64,000 nucleotides of DNA from Neelides folsomi (GCA_034687125.1 JAQGBZ010000055.1:124001-188000), one strand, 5' to 3'. Positions 14,501 to 27,050 are shown, counted from the stretch's first letter. Made by a program: numbers and translations. Notes: generated by a model not told the origin, from the sequence alone.

Positions 14501-15973
14501 TGAGAGATGTAGCAGATGGGTGGAGGATCTCGTGTGTGTGTGAGTCCTTATGATTTACAAAGAAAGGAAGAAGGGAACAAGGAGGAGATGTTTTAGTAAT
14601 AGGCTAAATAGTTAGGTGAATGGGGTTGGGTATATTTTGTGATCTGTTTACACGTCGGCCTCCTCCTCCTCCGCTGTTTATTATTCTAACCGGGGAGGAT
14701 AAAAAAGTAAGGGACAGATCAGATAAAAAAAAGTCTCCCTATATCCATGTCTTGTTTGCTGATCAAAGATTATATGTTTTTTGTCGGCCCCACTGGCGGC
14801 GTCCTTCTTGTCTCACTCCCTCGTTCAAGAGGTCCTTAAATGATCCTCTAAGGACGGCGCCTTCAACTTTACCACCAATTTTATAAGTTTTACTCAATGG
14901 GCTAAACTATCCTACTTTACGCTATTTAACTTCAACTATTTAATTCCATTGTGAAAAAAATAGAGTACATTTCCTCAATGGATTGTATCTTATTCCAGTA
15001 GTGAGATTTTATCCTGATATATTTTATATTCACGTTTTGATGTATGAGTATTTTTTAGAAACTTACTGATATAGGTACTTATGGATACATCTTATACGAA
15101 ATGTATTATGTATCATATACGACTGTATTGAGTAGGTGGGTGAATGAGTTTTAGTGTATGTTTGTGTACTTTCTTTTTGTCGCGTCCTTTTTGAGTCTAA
15201 TTCCTTTAATCTTTTAAGCTCTCATTTACTCCGGTGTTGAAGAATGGAAGAAGCATTAAGACGCGACCCGTGAGGATTTGGAAAAAATGTCTCCCACGCT
15301 ATAATACATAAATGATGCGTAAAAGTGTATATGGGATATAATGCCTTTTGGTATATGGGAATTTATACTATATAGTGGATATTCATAAGTTTGAGTTGTT
15401 AGTAAAGGGTCTTTTGAATATCTGAAGTTTAAGTGAAGTTTAAAGATGCCAAATGAGTTGTCCAATTGTGTAGTTGACAATGAAGGAACGACGGTCTTTT
15501 GATACACTTAAAGACTTAATGGATCTACAGGGGTTTGTTGACATAACAAGTTGGGATTTACTTTCTGTATCTTCATATTGAGAGAAAGATCTTTACTCCT
15601 TTTTATTCAACTTCTTTAGGTCTTTACTTTTGTAGATGATGGTTATACAAATGGGGGAGAGATTGAGAGATTTGAATTTGTGAAGGAACATGGGGGTTGA
15701 AGGACAAATAGAAAGGATTGGGAATTGAGAGAGTTTCCTGTGAGAGACAAATGGAGAAAAGATAGGGAGAGAGAAAAGAGTTTGTGTGATCAATGGAGAT
15801 GAGATGAATTTAAATTGGATTTTCCTTTTTTTGTGTACAGGTATAAGAAGAGCATGGAGTGCTATCAACATTTGGTCAACATTCGGAATTTCACGCTTAA
15901 GAGACAGACGGTTCAAGGGAAAATCGGCCATGCTTTCAGAGAAATTCACATCCTTCTTTCTGCACTGGATTGA
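2514..15973 (+). CDS. KATNB1: Katanin p80 WD40-containing subunit B1, partial at the N-terminus (13 exons)
   Basis: Regulatory and targeting subunit of the microtubule-severing enzyme katanin; it binds the p60 AAA ATPase and acts at centrosomes, spindles and cilia. Exons: 2514-2639, 4502-4689, 4784-4934, 5140-5306, 5597-5721, 5821-5865, 5965-6313, 6846-7161, 7287-7454, 8181-8257, 9734-9808, 13719-13838, 15841-15973. All introns are GT-AG and the frame is continuous (2040 nt, 679 residues plus TGA). Visible residues 1-211 hold WD40 repeats ([56 protein letters not shown]). Residues 212-489 are a Ser/Pro-rich linker. Residues 490-679 are the con80 domain that binds p60, with hallmarks [29 protein letters not shown] and a terminal [13 protein letters not shown]. 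About 130 N-terminal residues are off the window. The match to vertebrate KATNB1 runs along the whole length, so the assignment is secure; individual splice sites are inferred. Confidence 0.95.
2640..4501 (+). other. Katanin intron between the first two visible exons
   Basis: An 1862 bp intron with donor GTAATT and acceptor TTTTTTTGCAG, phase 0. AT-rich. It contains a short open frame at 3402-3611 that resembles nothing I know and has no splice or similarity support. No nested gene or repeat was recognised. Confidence 0.75.
6314..6845 (+). other. Katanin intron within the Ser/Pro-rich linker region
   Basis: A 532 bp intron with donor GTATAA. The acceptor region reads TTTAGTAG, offering two AG choices three bases apart. 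Using the first AG (6844-6845) keeps the frame and gives Ser-Arg-Ser-Met; using the second would delete one codon and also keep frame. This is a tandem acceptor (NAGNAG) that could give a one-residue variant. Otherwise plain AT-rich sequence. Confidence 0.7.
7455..8180 (+). other. Katanin intron within the con80 domain
   Basis: A 726 bp intron with donor GTAAAT and acceptor TTATTTTCAG, phase 0. It joins the exon ending in KDVK to the exon starting [19 protein letters not shown]-rich; nothing else recognised. Confidence 0.8.
8258..9733 (+). other. Katanin intron within con80, with a short imperfect tandem repeat
   Basis: A 1476 bp intron with donor GTAAGC and acceptor ACATTGCAG. Short open frames on both strands (for example around 9076-9377 and 9461-9778) show no similarity I recognise and are treated as chance. 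A repeat based on ACTTTATGGATAGG...GATGA lies at about 9396-9458. Confidence 0.75.
9396..9458. repeat. Imperfect tandem repeat with an ACTTTATGGATAGGGATGA core
   Basis: Three successive units start with ACTTTAT and end with GATGA. The middle unit is 19 bp, the first carries an inserted CCAGGATAAG-like stretch, and the third has lost a few bases. Intronic, with no coding role. Confidence 0.6.
11221..11243. repeat. CATTTT microsatellite
   Basis: Three full CATTTT units preceded by TTTT, within a pyrimidine-rich strand segment of a katanin intron. Confidence 0.85.
11760..12276. other. GC-rich island inside a katanin intron
   Basis: Base composition changes sharply from the AT-rich surroundings to a G+C-rich, CpG-containing segment with long open frames on both strands (11820-12185 plus; 11748-12007 minus). 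Neither strand's product resembles a known family, and open frames are expected where AT-rich stops are scarce. It holds GGCCCTT/AAGGGCC at about 12149-12164 and a strong hairpin at 12251-12272. It could be a regulatory element or a degenerate insertion; the sequence does not decide. Confidence 0.5.
12251..12276. other. Strong GC hairpin followed by TTTT
   Basis: An 8 bp perfect stem (GGCTCGCG with CGCGAGCC) encloses a 6-base loop and is followed directly by TTTT. It has the shape of a bacterial intrinsic terminator or the end of a Pol III transcript, but sits in a eukaryotic intron with no A/B box recognised upstream. Function unknown. Confidence 0.6.
13839..15840 (+). other. Last katanin intron, 2.0 kb
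   Basis: Donor GTAAGC and acceptor TTTTTTGTGTACAG join ...[10 protein letters not shown] to [11 protein letters not shown]. The spacing matches vertebrate KATNB1, so no further exon is needed between them. Around 14355-14412 there is a short hairpin with TACCATAT/ATATGGTA arms. Otherwise AT-rich with short chance open frames. Confidence 0.75.
14355..14412. repeat. Short inverted repeat with TACCATAT / ATATGGTA arms
   Basis: GTACCATAT at 14360-14368 is the exact reverse complement of ATATGGTAC at 14400-14408, and the similarity extends a few bases outward with one mismatch. Comparable TACCATA...TATGGTA pairs occur elsewhere in the window (for example 24388-24414). Confidence 0.65.
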
Positions 15974-16400
15974 TTGGGGGAGTAGGGAAGAATTGTTGGG
16001 ATCAATTCTCTCTGTAGTTAATTAAAACTTGTCAATTAATCCAACAATGGGACATGCGGATGTAAATTTAGTCAAAAATGGGTAAGAGTTTCCGTCCAGA
16101 TTGTATACCAATGTAATTTGATAATCAGCGGATTAATTATATGATGGAGTCTAAAAGGTGCGACGGGAAATTTATATTTATTTGAAGCGAAATTTTAATG
16201 GAGGAAATTTTAAATCGTATTTATCATATTTTAATGTTGGAATTCTTGGAATTGGAAAGATTTTAAATGGTTTTAAACTTTTAAATATTATAACTGAGAT
16301 TTACATTATATACGAGATGAAAATTTACAAGTTTTGAGTTTTAATTGAAATAGATCAATAAAGAGACAATGTAACATTCCAAAAGAAATTAACAATTTTA
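15974..16400 (+). other. Probable katanin 3' untranslated region
   Basis: Sequence directly after the katanin stop codon. The AATAAA at 16357-16362 is a reasonable polyadenylation signal, giving a 3' UTR of roughly 0.4 kb. Transcript ends cannot be confirmed from sequence alone. Confidence 0.5.
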
Positions 16401-17580
16401 AATGATTCATTGGGCTATAAATGCTTAATGGGCATTTAATGAGATATATATTATATCATCATAAATATAGGGACAAATTGAAATTAAGTATTTTTGAGAA
16501 ATATTTGAGAAGTGATACGTTAAATAATAGCAAGAATATAAAATGAATGAAGAATAATTATTAATTATCATTTAAAAGATAATTATATTTAAAGATGAAA
16601 TGCTTTAAAGTGTATTTAAATACTGGTTAAATGTCCATTTTGGTCAAGATGTGATTTCGGAATGTTTTTTATTAATTATTTTAATTCTAATGAGAACTGA
16701 AAATGATTTATTTGAGTTTCTCTCCATATTAAGAGAAATCTCTGGAAATTCGCCATGAAGAGATGAAGAGTCTTTAAATGAAATTCCCAAAAAGTAAATG
16801 AACGTATTTGATATGCGATCATTTATATTATTTTTAACATTATGTTTAATTTAATTTTAATTGCATTTGATTATTTAATTATTCCAATTAATAATCATTG
16901 TTTTTTAACCCATCGTAGGAATAATGTGTAGACTGATTAATTTTAATAATCCCTTTTAATTAATTTTTATAACGAGCTGAGATGGATTTGTTTTTCTTTG
17001 GTAAAAGACGAAGTTACAAGTTTATATTTATTTATAATAAAACTACTAACTTACTGATCTCATTTGTAACCAAATACTAAAAAAAACTTTTCCCCTCTCA
17101 CCATTTGTAAAACGTTCATTTTTAATCCACTCATTTCCTTTTTCTCTTTCAATTCACCTTATAATTATTTAATACAAATAGGAATAATTTCAATCATTTT
17201 TAATTAATGATTCCAATCGCTGCTCGTTGAAACTTATGGTTCTCATTTCTCCATTCCTTTTTTAACATTATGTAATGTACTACCGCTAAACAAGGTCATT
17301 TTAACTAAATAATTAATTAAACAATCTTCAAGTTTCAAAAACTTTTAAAACCGAAGTAAACGACCAATTTAGATAAATGGTGAAACTATCTGTATATTAC
17401 AATTAAGATATTTTTTAAAACAATGTGTATATTCTTTTAACATTTTAATATCTTCAGTTTTGTATTAATTTTAATCCTAATAAATCTAATGTATTAATTC
17501 AATCTTCAGTTTACACACAAAGCACAATCAACTATTATTTAATTTAACCTCAATTAAAACAATTGTCTGTGCATTTATAA

Positions 17581-17607
17581 AAATAAATAAATAATAATAA
17601 TAATATT
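17581..17607. repeat. AAT/AAAT microsatellite
   Basis: AAATAAATAAATAAT followed by AATAATAATAAT: a simple-sequence run inside the most AT-rich part of the window. Confidence 0.8.
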
Positions 17608-18878
17608 GATCATGAAAAATCAAACGCCTGTTTAATAAAACACACAATGAATATAAAATGAACATAATAACTAAATTGCGTGAATAAATACAATTTTAAA
17701 CAAATATGACTTATAAAGCTTATTTGATTGATTGAATGAATGGCATAATCACAATTGGCAATTGGATCACATTACATAAAGATCATATTGGACAAAGGGA
17801 GCATATTGGATAATACGGGAGATCTCAAGGGAGCTTAAGTTGTTCATTTTGGATGGAAAAGGGTGGAAAAAGGTAACATGGTTTAGATGATGATTTTTGG
17901 GGGAAAGGATCCTTTTGGATTCTTTTTAGGGAGAAAAAGGGTGAAAAAAAGTTGGTTATTTTATGGACAATTTAATCCTTGGAAGAGAAAAACTCTCGTG
18001 GGAAAAGGTGTGAATCAAATCATGAAATGTTTCATAAGGATTTGGATTTAGGAACCATTTCGAAGGGTTTTTTCTACTAAAGCGGAAGCACCGATATTCA
18101 CACTATCACACTTATTATGATTTGACACTGTTTGGAGGGGAAGTTTGAAGTGGGAAGAAAAAGAATAAAAAGAAGATCACACACTCTGATTCAAAATCTC
18201 ATCTATTCAGCTCAACTTTTTAGCTCTATCAATTCTCATGTTATTTACGGTATGAGTCGTATGATGAATCGTCGTACGAAGTACGTTGTACGAAGATAGG
18301 AAAATGAATAAAAAAGATTTGAGTAATAATCTCTTTTAATTCTTTATGTAAACTTTGGAACAATTCCCAGTATTTGGAACCCTTTGACTTCAGATCTAGA
18401 TTTCTTTTTTAGGAATGATCTCATAATGAGGGAACTTGATTGTTCTGTGTGACATCATGACATTCAATCGTTATTGATCGTTCCTTTTTTTCATCCCGTT
18501 CTCACACATTATTAAAACATTAATCTTTTCGGAAATTCTCCCTTATGAGTCTTATACAATTTTAGTGATACAATTAAAATATAAGTAATACTAATTGTAC
18601 GTTATATTGTAAGTATATACATATTGTATCGTAAATAAATTAAATGTACGTTATTTTAAAATGAATTATCTAATGGAGGTTTGGGAGTTTAATAAAATGA
18701 ATTTAAGGTGTTGTTTTAAGATTTCGATATTCTCTATTTAACTCCAATTGATTGAAAGTGATTGAAAGTGACTGGTGGATGGATATCTTTGTGCATGGAT
18801 TGAATTGACGCGAGGGCGATGTCGAGGAGGGTATGACGAATGGGGTGAAGTGTGTTGTTTGACCCCCCTCGAGACCCA

Positions 18879-18902
18879 GCGAGTGGGCGAGTGAGCGAGT
18901 GA
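18879..18902. repeat. 8 bp tandem repeat GCGAGTGA, three copies
   Basis: GCGAGTGG, GCGAGTGA, GCGAGTGA in direct succession; one base differs. Lies in a locally GC-rich segment of the intergenic region. Confidence 0.75.
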
Positions 18903-19563
18903 GGAAGATAATGAGAGGATTAAAAGGGTGACGTTTCCCCTCCTCCTCTAACTAAAAAATACAACCCATGGAGGTAATCACTTTCGGATCAACGGACCAA
19001 AACCTACAATGAACATATCCCTCATACGACTTCTGATATTAAAATACATTGACAATATATTCCTATAGAATACCATTCATATATTCTTTGATATTTCTAA
19101 TGTACCATACATTTCATACTATATAATATTGGTATATTTTGTGAACTTTGCTATAAAAAATATATTTGCAAATCTTTCAGATATATGACATATGTATCTG
19201 TTAACGTAATTCTTTACATATTTGATAGAGAATTATAGTTTAATATGAGAATTGTATGCTTTCGTATAATTCTTATAATTGTCACATTGTTGTCTCCATG
19301 AAGGCTCCAGGAGAGCGGACGAGGGACAAAGACTGAATGTGAGGATTCCTAATGTGGATCTTCTTTTATTCTCACATGGATGGATTTCAAAAGGACCCGC
19401 ACAGAAGCTTCATCTAATGAGACTCAAAGCTGACCGCCGACGTCGAGCGTCGTCAAAATCAACTCACCTGTCTTCACCTCCATGGAACACTCAACTCAAA
19501 CTCAACTTCAGCTCTAATGGAGTTTTTGGGATAAAATTAGAAAAGTTCCAAAAGTTAAGACAA

Positions 19564-19641
19564 TTTCCATTATGTTCAATTATATTTTCCATCTATTTTC
19601 CATCTATTTTCCATCTATTTTCCATTATGTTCAATTATATT
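19564..19641. repeat. Compound repeat: 23 bp direct repeat flanking three 11 bp units
   Basis: A 23 bp sequence beginning TTTCCATTATG at 19564-19586 recurs exactly at 19619-19641. Between the copies are three perfect 11 bp units, TTTTCCATCTA, at 19585-19617. This looks like slippage followed by duplication. Confidence 0.85.
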
Positions 19642-20640
19642 ATTTTAATTCCGAAGAAATTAAAGTTTTTGAATTTTATTAAATATTTTAATTGCAAACA
19701 TTCTTAACAGATATCACAATGATGATGACCAAATTTACTTTTGAATCGAGATGATATTTTGGTTTTAACCAATTACAATTAACCTTAAAAACCGTTTTTA
19801 GTAATTACTGTAATAAATTTGAGCCATTGATTGATCCCTTCATTAAGGCCATGAAGGGGATTTTGAGTGAAATGTTGGGAGGGCTTTGGGAGCTTGGGAT
19901 TAACGTCGGATTGGAAGCGTGTTCGTTTCTCAATGGGGTTGAATGGTAAGTGGAGCAATAAGAGATGTTTTTAATACTCGGCAACGGGCACGGATGAAGC
20001 TGTCATATTAACGTCCCCCATTCAACATCCCAAATTCTTCTCCTTTTTTCCAAGGCGGTTGCTAATGAATGAATTACATTTCATTCTCACGGTGGAGACC
20101 AAGGTGGGGAGCCGCGAAAGCCACAGATTTGATAAATATACCCAAAATCACTTTACTCAAATACTACCAAAATGCTTAAATGGCCAAAATCATCTCGTTT
20201 CCTTTAAAATTTAAAGGAATTTTAATAGCAACATATAAAAGCTGATATCGAAAAAACTGTTAAAACTTAGCTAAATATTTTTAAAATATAATTTTTATTA
20301 AATAAAGTTAAAGACTTCCTTTTGACTTCACTTTGACCATTTGTCTTCTCATTCATCTCTTTCTCGTTTTCTCAATGGTTTTTGGTGAATGAAGGAGCAA
20401 CATGGGATTTGACAAAGAAAGATCTTTTTTCTCCCACGTCTCCATTCTGGGTGTAAAAAAGGTGTGCGGTGGAGAAATGTGGAGTGGACAAGGCGGAGAT
20501 TTGAAACGCCTCCAACGTCCCTTCAAAATCTTCAAAAGACCCTCAAACAAACTCGACCAAATTCAGCTTCTTTAATCCATTTCAAACTTCCTTTGTTGTG
20601 GACATGTCTCACTTTCAGCCCATTTCTTAAACCCAACAAA

Positions 20641-20722
20641 ATACAAATGGATATACAAATATAACAAATACATATAAAATGTAACAAATGTAACAAATAC
20701 ATATTAGGTATACAAATATATG
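20641..20722. repeat. Degenerate ACAAATA-rich tract
   Basis: Repeated ATACAAATA/TAACAAATAC units, for example ATAACAAATACATAT and TAACAAATACATATT. Low-complexity AT-rich DNA. Confidence 0.6.
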
Positions 20723-21000
20723 GTAACTATTTATATGTTAATCTTTCTTATGATATTACTGTACTAACTAAACTTATACCAAAGTACTCGTAAAGTTACT
20801 TTGTATTTTTAGATACATAAATACAAATAGAGACTACACAGATGCTTTTGTCAAGTTACATAACTTGGGTGAAATAAAGTGAAATTTGGAATTTTGAAGG
20901 GTTTGAAAAAGGCGGGCTGTGGGTGTCGCCGTTTCTTTTGCCTTCACCACTTTTGTCCGGGTCACTTTTTCTCTCCACACGACGTCCGTCTGAGATTGTA

Positions 21001-21044
21001 CGAAGAATAACGGAAGGATAACCGAAGAATGACCGAAGAATGTT
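21001..21044. repeat. 11 bp tandem array, four units (CGAAGAATGAC type)
   Basis: Consecutive 11 bp units: CGAAGAATAAC, GGAAGGATAAC, CGAAGAATGAC, CGAAGAATGTT. The period is exact and divergence is one to three bases per unit. Confidence 0.8.
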
Positions 21045-21873
21045 TCCCCCAACACCGCCCAAATGACCAGAATCCCCAAACTCAGCCAACTCAGCATCCA
21101 TTGAGTGATTTCAGTGTTGAGTCTTTGGAGTTTAATGAATGGAGAAGGTTGAAAAAGGCGGAGTGGAGGAAAGACATCAATTTTATATTTATTTAACTTC
21201 ATCAACTGAATTTCTATTTACGTGCCTCTTGAGTCATCCAATGTTGTATCAAACTCGGCCGTTGTGCCATTCACTCCTTCTCACCTCTCTATTTACCCTC
21301 ACAATTGATTGGGGATCAATTCATTGAATTCCCTGGGACAACTCGGTCGTTGAAATTGAGAAGGTGCGAGGAGTTGTGTGAGAATGGGGGAAAAAATTTT
21401 GGGCTTTAAAAGGGTCCAGTGAATGAGTCCCTTAGCCCACCCTTTAAAAGTTCAAATATTTAGATCGGATATCTCTTTAGTGTTGACGTGCTGAGCATCG
21501 AGACACATCGGATACATCGAGATAGATAAGGATATACATATGGATAGGTAAAGGTAACATAAAGAGATAGATCAAAGTTGAAGAGTTCAAAGAACTCAAA
21601 CATGAATTGAAATTGAACTGCAAGCCCCCGAAATCCTTCCACTTGACTTGTTTTTAAAAATCGTAGGTCATTTGTCATCCCTCCACTTGGGCCAATTGAG
21701 ACGTCAGGAGTGGATTTGATAAAAAAATAATTTATATATTTTTTCCACTTTAATGGATTTCCTTTCCACTGTTTTCCTTCTCAATGCCTTGGCCAATTGT
21801 GAATGGGCCAGAAGGGAGAACCTCGGTTTTCTCCTCGTGTGTGTTGTGTGTGTGATGAAGGTGATGATGGAAC

Positions 21874-21900
21874 GGGCGGAATGGGCCGAATGGACCGAAT
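21874..21900. repeat. 9 bp tandem repeat, three units (GGGCCGAAT type)
   Basis: GGGCGGAAT, GGGCCGAAT, GGACCGAAT in direct succession. Because the period is a multiple of three, the overlapping open frames show a repeated tripeptide, which explains their apparent coding look. Confidence 0.75.
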
Positions 21901-24387
21901 GGGATCTGAAGGGCGAAACGAATTTTGTGCCCACCAGAAGAACCACCCAAATATCACCCTTATGTCAAATTCACTTACAACTTACAGAGTTTCAGACTTT
22001 CAGTTTCAGTTGGAAGTTTTGGAACTTGGGCCTTATTTAGAGCCAAAGAGCCAGTGAATGAAAGATCCCGGGAGGAGTGAAAAGAATGAACACTTTTGTA
22101 ACATTAAAAAGGGGATTTTTAATTCTTTCTCCCTTCAGATTGAGAATGAAGGAGAGTCAACGAGTTTTGATCATTTTCATCCACACACGCACTTTCCTTT
22201 CAATAAACCCCCATCATTTATCAACTGTTTAAACTCGACAATTGACAATTTACTAACGATATAAAATACAAACTGAATCAACGCTTTGCCCAACACGGGT
22301 TTTTATAAATGAAAGTTTGAAAGCGAAGTTTAAAAAGGGAATTGATGGCAGACGGAATGACTAAGGAATAAAATGTTTCATTTTTAACCCTTTCCCTTTT
22401 AATCGTATGAATCAACACTTTGACTTCAACATAAATAATTTGTTTAATCAAGGAATAATAATAATGATAGAGAAAATGATGGTATTAATGGCAACAAAAA
22501 CAACGATCCTATACAAAATTAATTATATTTTAATGATTTATTATTTTAATATTTGGCACAATTAAATAAATTGACTACTTTACAGTTTTGGATAATTTAA
22601 TAAATGAGAATTATAATAATAATGTTGATAATTATATTGATAATTAAAGTGAAAATTGTAAGGATGAATGACTCCTTTGTGAAATGAGATGATTGGGGGA
22701 AAATTTTAATTAGATCAACTCCTCGAAGCATAAATTATTCATCCATCCATTGGAAATGTTCATTTAATTAATGATAAATGAAGAGAAGTGTGAAGCTCAT
22801 TAAAATTACATCTGTGACATTGCGGAGTCAACTTCACCTCCCGGGTTTTATACGTTCGGGGAATGAAAATGATGAAGGAGGGCTATAAGTGTTCAAAGTG
22901 CGAGCATAGGAATCATAATAAAGAAGGAGTTGAGGAAAGTTATAAGACGAAATGTGTTTTGACAAAACCTTGCGATCTCGATGTGTTTTATCATGATCGC
23001 AGGTGTTGCCCCTCGCACGTTGATACATTTATAAGATAAATGACTTTTGATATGGCTCAAAATCCTTTCTACACTTTATCATACAAAATTCTCCTTGCAA
23101 TCTCAATTGAATATAATATATTATATCTACGTAAATATAATATACAATTCCTTTATATAAAATTTATATCATATTTTCATTATACAATTTCTATATTAAA
23201 GAATTAACTTAAATTTAAAAATTTAGTATTTATTAAAGAATGTTAAAGGACGTTAAAGAATGTTTTGTGTGTATGTTAAAGGGAGTCATTTACCCCTTTT
23301 GTCATTCTCCCCTTTCTGTACATTTCATCGAGATGATTAAGATTTGGAATTTGGCTGATGTTTCCCTTTCCACTTTTCCGTTCCTGCCCTTTGATTACAA
23401 TTCCTCGTCCATCACCAAATATCCATTTACAAGTTGGGCCAAATAAGAAGGGAAGATCAACTTTCCACCAAACCACTTTTTTAAATGAAAATCCAAATTC
23501 CTTTTTTCCAAATTGTTCCCAAATCTGTTTTTCTCTCAATGTCTCTCACCACAAAGGACCGTAGAAGACTATTATCCACCATTATTTAAATGTGTGCGAA
23601 AATGATGAGAAATGAGAACTTGTTACAAAAAATAATGCAAAAACAAATTATTTTAATGTCGAATTAACTTTTTACATTTATTTATGTTATAGTTATAAGT
23701 ATTATAAGTTAACCAGTTTTTTCTATCTTGAAGCATTATGTATATAATTAAGAATTTTAGCATCTAGTATGAATTCTAAATTCATGACATTAATCATCAC
23801 TTTAAGCATTTCTAAGCTTCCTGAAAATTTTAGTATTAATTTGAGTTAAGGGACCTTTAAGCTTTGGAAATTTTGCATTATAAAAAGAGTACTTTTGGTT
23901 GAATAATAATCAACGCTAACTGTGATGTAAAAAGTGTTAAATATTTAAGTATTGGGTTGTATGAGAAACGACGTGATTTTGTTCCTTGTCTAAACGGTCG
24001 ATTGAGCTCTCAAATGTCTCAGATTTCAATTCCTAACGAGATAATGGGCGTAATGGAGCATCATAAATGTAAAACGGAGATAAGTGGCTCAAACTACCTG
24101 AGTTTGAAGGGGGATGAAAGCAGCTGAGCCAATTACACCCAGATTCCATTACCTTTATGCTCCAAGCTTTTTTACTCCCCTGAAGAAGAAAGCTCGCAGT
24201 TTGGTTCACTTCCTAACGATGTGTATGTGTGTGAATGCATTATTGTGGATAATTGATACTTATGAGAGCACTCCTTTGGGATGAGTAAAAAACATGGAAC
24301 TGTGGACGACAAAATTTCAATACCTTTTATAACATAATAGAAAACAGTCCTTATATCTAAAACTAAAATACCCAGGAACTAAATATG

Positions 24388-24414
24388 TACCATACAGTAT
24401 AATATTATATGGTA
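24388..24414. repeat. Short inverted repeat TACCATA / TATGGTA
   Basis: Perfect 7 bp arms at 24388-24394 and 24408-24414 with an AT-only core. Same motif pair as at 14361-14407; a related group with one mismatch is near 26411-26450. Confidence 0.6.
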
Positions 24415-26879
24415 TTTGTGCGTTTGTCATAGGATGGAAAGAAGAGAAGAAGGCGTGGAGATTTTTGGAAAAGATTCCAAGGGGTTTGTTAAAAAACGGA
24501 GGACATTTATTTGAACCAAAATGTAATGAGATTTACCTACATCGAAGTATCTTAAAATGGATATCAAAAATATACTACTTAGAGAGGTTCAAAATATCAT
24601 AATACAATATGTACAATATTTATTTAGTATATGATCAATAGATATATGGTATGTGTGACAAATGACAATAGGAGTAAAAATAGTTGAAGAGAAAAGGACC
24701 ATTTTTACAAATAAGCGCTTCACTTTAACAACTTTACAAACTTTTCCTATTCAATTTGTCCTAAGTGGGTGCAGGGGTTTGGGCTATTGATACTAGGAGG
24801 AAATGTATAGGAAAGTGTATAGGAAATGGATGGGACCTTTAAGAAGAAAAAGGTGGAAGGAAAAGAAAGGCGAAGGTGTCAATTTGGTCCTTTACAAAAT
24901 CTTCTCCATTTCAGGATCCAAAATGGGCCTCAATTTTGTGAAACTAATATAAGTAGATGGAATACGAGAGAATAATTGGGAAGTAATGACTAAATGTAAG
25001 TAAAATAGCTCCCAATTTAAAAAAACTTTTATAATGTTTAATCGAAAATTAGTAAAATGGAACAAAGTTTAACTTTAACTTTTATTCCTTTTCAAGTTAG
25101 TTTTAACTTTCACAATTTAATTTTATTTTGATGAATGAATTGCAGTTCAAATTGTTTTATTTTTAATTGTTTAAATCAATGTATATCATAATTAGTCGTT
25201 CATTTTAATTTTTTAATATTATTTTAAAAAAATATTGATTCATGGAGTAAAAGTTCCAATTCAAAAAATACTTCTGTTTTGTTCATTGTGATTGAATTCG
25301 TGCTGAAATGTTATTAAAAATGGCACAGCAGATGTATAAATTTTTTCCATGATGCATGGGATTTGGAAGTGTTTGTTTGTACGGGGGTTGAAACCCGAGC
25401 GAAGTTCAGCGAAGGCTTCGTTTATTCCGGAGGTAATGAGATGATGGGCGGAGTAAATTCGGGTGTTGATCTGAAAGTGACACCTTTGAAATTGAATGAG
25501 TTTCATTTCCCAACCCCGTTCATTGTAGAAAATAAAAGGCTTTTCCTTTATCTCATAAATCTCTCCTTTCTTCTCCCACTCGTCCACCCAACCCGGAGGA
25601 ATTCTCCGACCAAGGAACCTAATTTAATGACATGAAATCCGATCACTTTCATCGCACACAACACATTAGGAGAATTCAACAACTCTACATTGAGAATACA
25701 TTGAGACCTTTTCTCACCTCACTCACAAAACTCCCCGAATAAACCCCCATTTCATTTATTCCTTTATGAAATCCCATTTGGAAATTCTATTAAATATTTT
25801 CAATTCAAAATTCTCCTATTTATTTATATGGCCAATTTAAACTTCAAATCAACTCATGCTCTCTTTTAAATCCAATTTGACTATTTATTTAGCATTTTAA
25901 ATTGAATTTTAGAGCTTCACATCTAGGAGTATTTCCGAAAGGAATCTAATTTAGTTTGCATTTATTTAATTATTAATATTAAATATTAAAAAATTGTGCG
26001 AAGTCTTAATTGAGAAAATTAACTATGATGGATTAAATGTGTTTCCTCATTGGTACTTTTCCCAAGAGTTGTATATTTTCGAGATGGACATTAATATTGT
26101 ATTTGGGAGCTGTTGAAAAATGAATGGCCCTTGAAGTCTCTCGATGGAGTTTTAGAGTTTTGTGGATGAAGGGTCGTGGAACACTTGAGGTCTCTATTAC
26201 ATCCAGACTTCCCGTATTGACTCTCCTCCTTTGGAGTGTGTTGGGTCGGAGCGAGGGGTCACAGTGTGACGTCTTTTTGTAATGAGACCTCTCCATTGAG
26301 ATTAACATAATGGGTGCCAGCAAACAGATCCCGACTTTGCCCTCACTTTCACACCTTTTCAAAACTGAAAGACCAACAGTTTCAACAAGTCAGTTTGTGC
26401 AATATACATGTACCATATGTATATGAATGTACCATACTCTTATACGGTATGTAAAATATGTATTGATCTACCCTTAATGCCAGTGTAGGCAAAATTCTTA
26501 TATAATATTTATATATGAATTATATGAGATATTTTATACGTACGATGGAAGTGAGGGATTCTTTTTATTCAAAATCCCCAATTTCACCGCATTAGACTCA
26601 AAAGAGGAAACGTCGAATTTGAGGTGACCCTTCAATCAAAGTCAAAAGCCGTATGAGTTCAATAAGTTGGATATTTCTTTTTATCCATTTATGCATTTAC
26701 CGCGGAACTGATGGAAAAAATGGTAAAAGAAACCGACATTTGGAGTACCTTTATATAAATCACATTTATTCTTTCGAGTCTTCGTATTCTTACTATGAGC
26801 GAAAGTGGACTCATAAAATAACTTTTTTAATTTACACAATTTACTTGACTAAACATTTCTTATTAAATTGGTATTTAAT

Positions 26880-27050
26880 AATTAACTTTTTAACTTATAC
26901 TTAACATAACATAAATATTGTTTACTTTTAACTTACTTTTATCATTTTACTATTAATTTTAATATTAACTTAAAATTACTTATTTAACTTACTTTAACTT
27001 ATTTAACTTATAACTTACTTAAACTAATATATAACTTAAATTAGGAATTA
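26880..27050. repeat. ACTTA-rich low-complexity tract
   Basis: Many degenerate copies of TTAACTTA / TTACTTA at irregular spacing, entirely AT-rich, a little upstream of the CA microsatellite at 27179. Best seen as a decayed simple repeat. Confidence 0.55.

Noticed and set aside
19279-19707. 142-residue plus-strand open frame
   Set aside because: It begins at a non-ATG codon, its second half is low-complexity AT-rich sequence including the 11 bp array, and the product resembles nothing known.
21874-21950. Repeated FGPF/RPF-like peptide in minus-strand frames
   Set aside because: Fully explained by a 9 bp tandem repeat in non-coding DNA.
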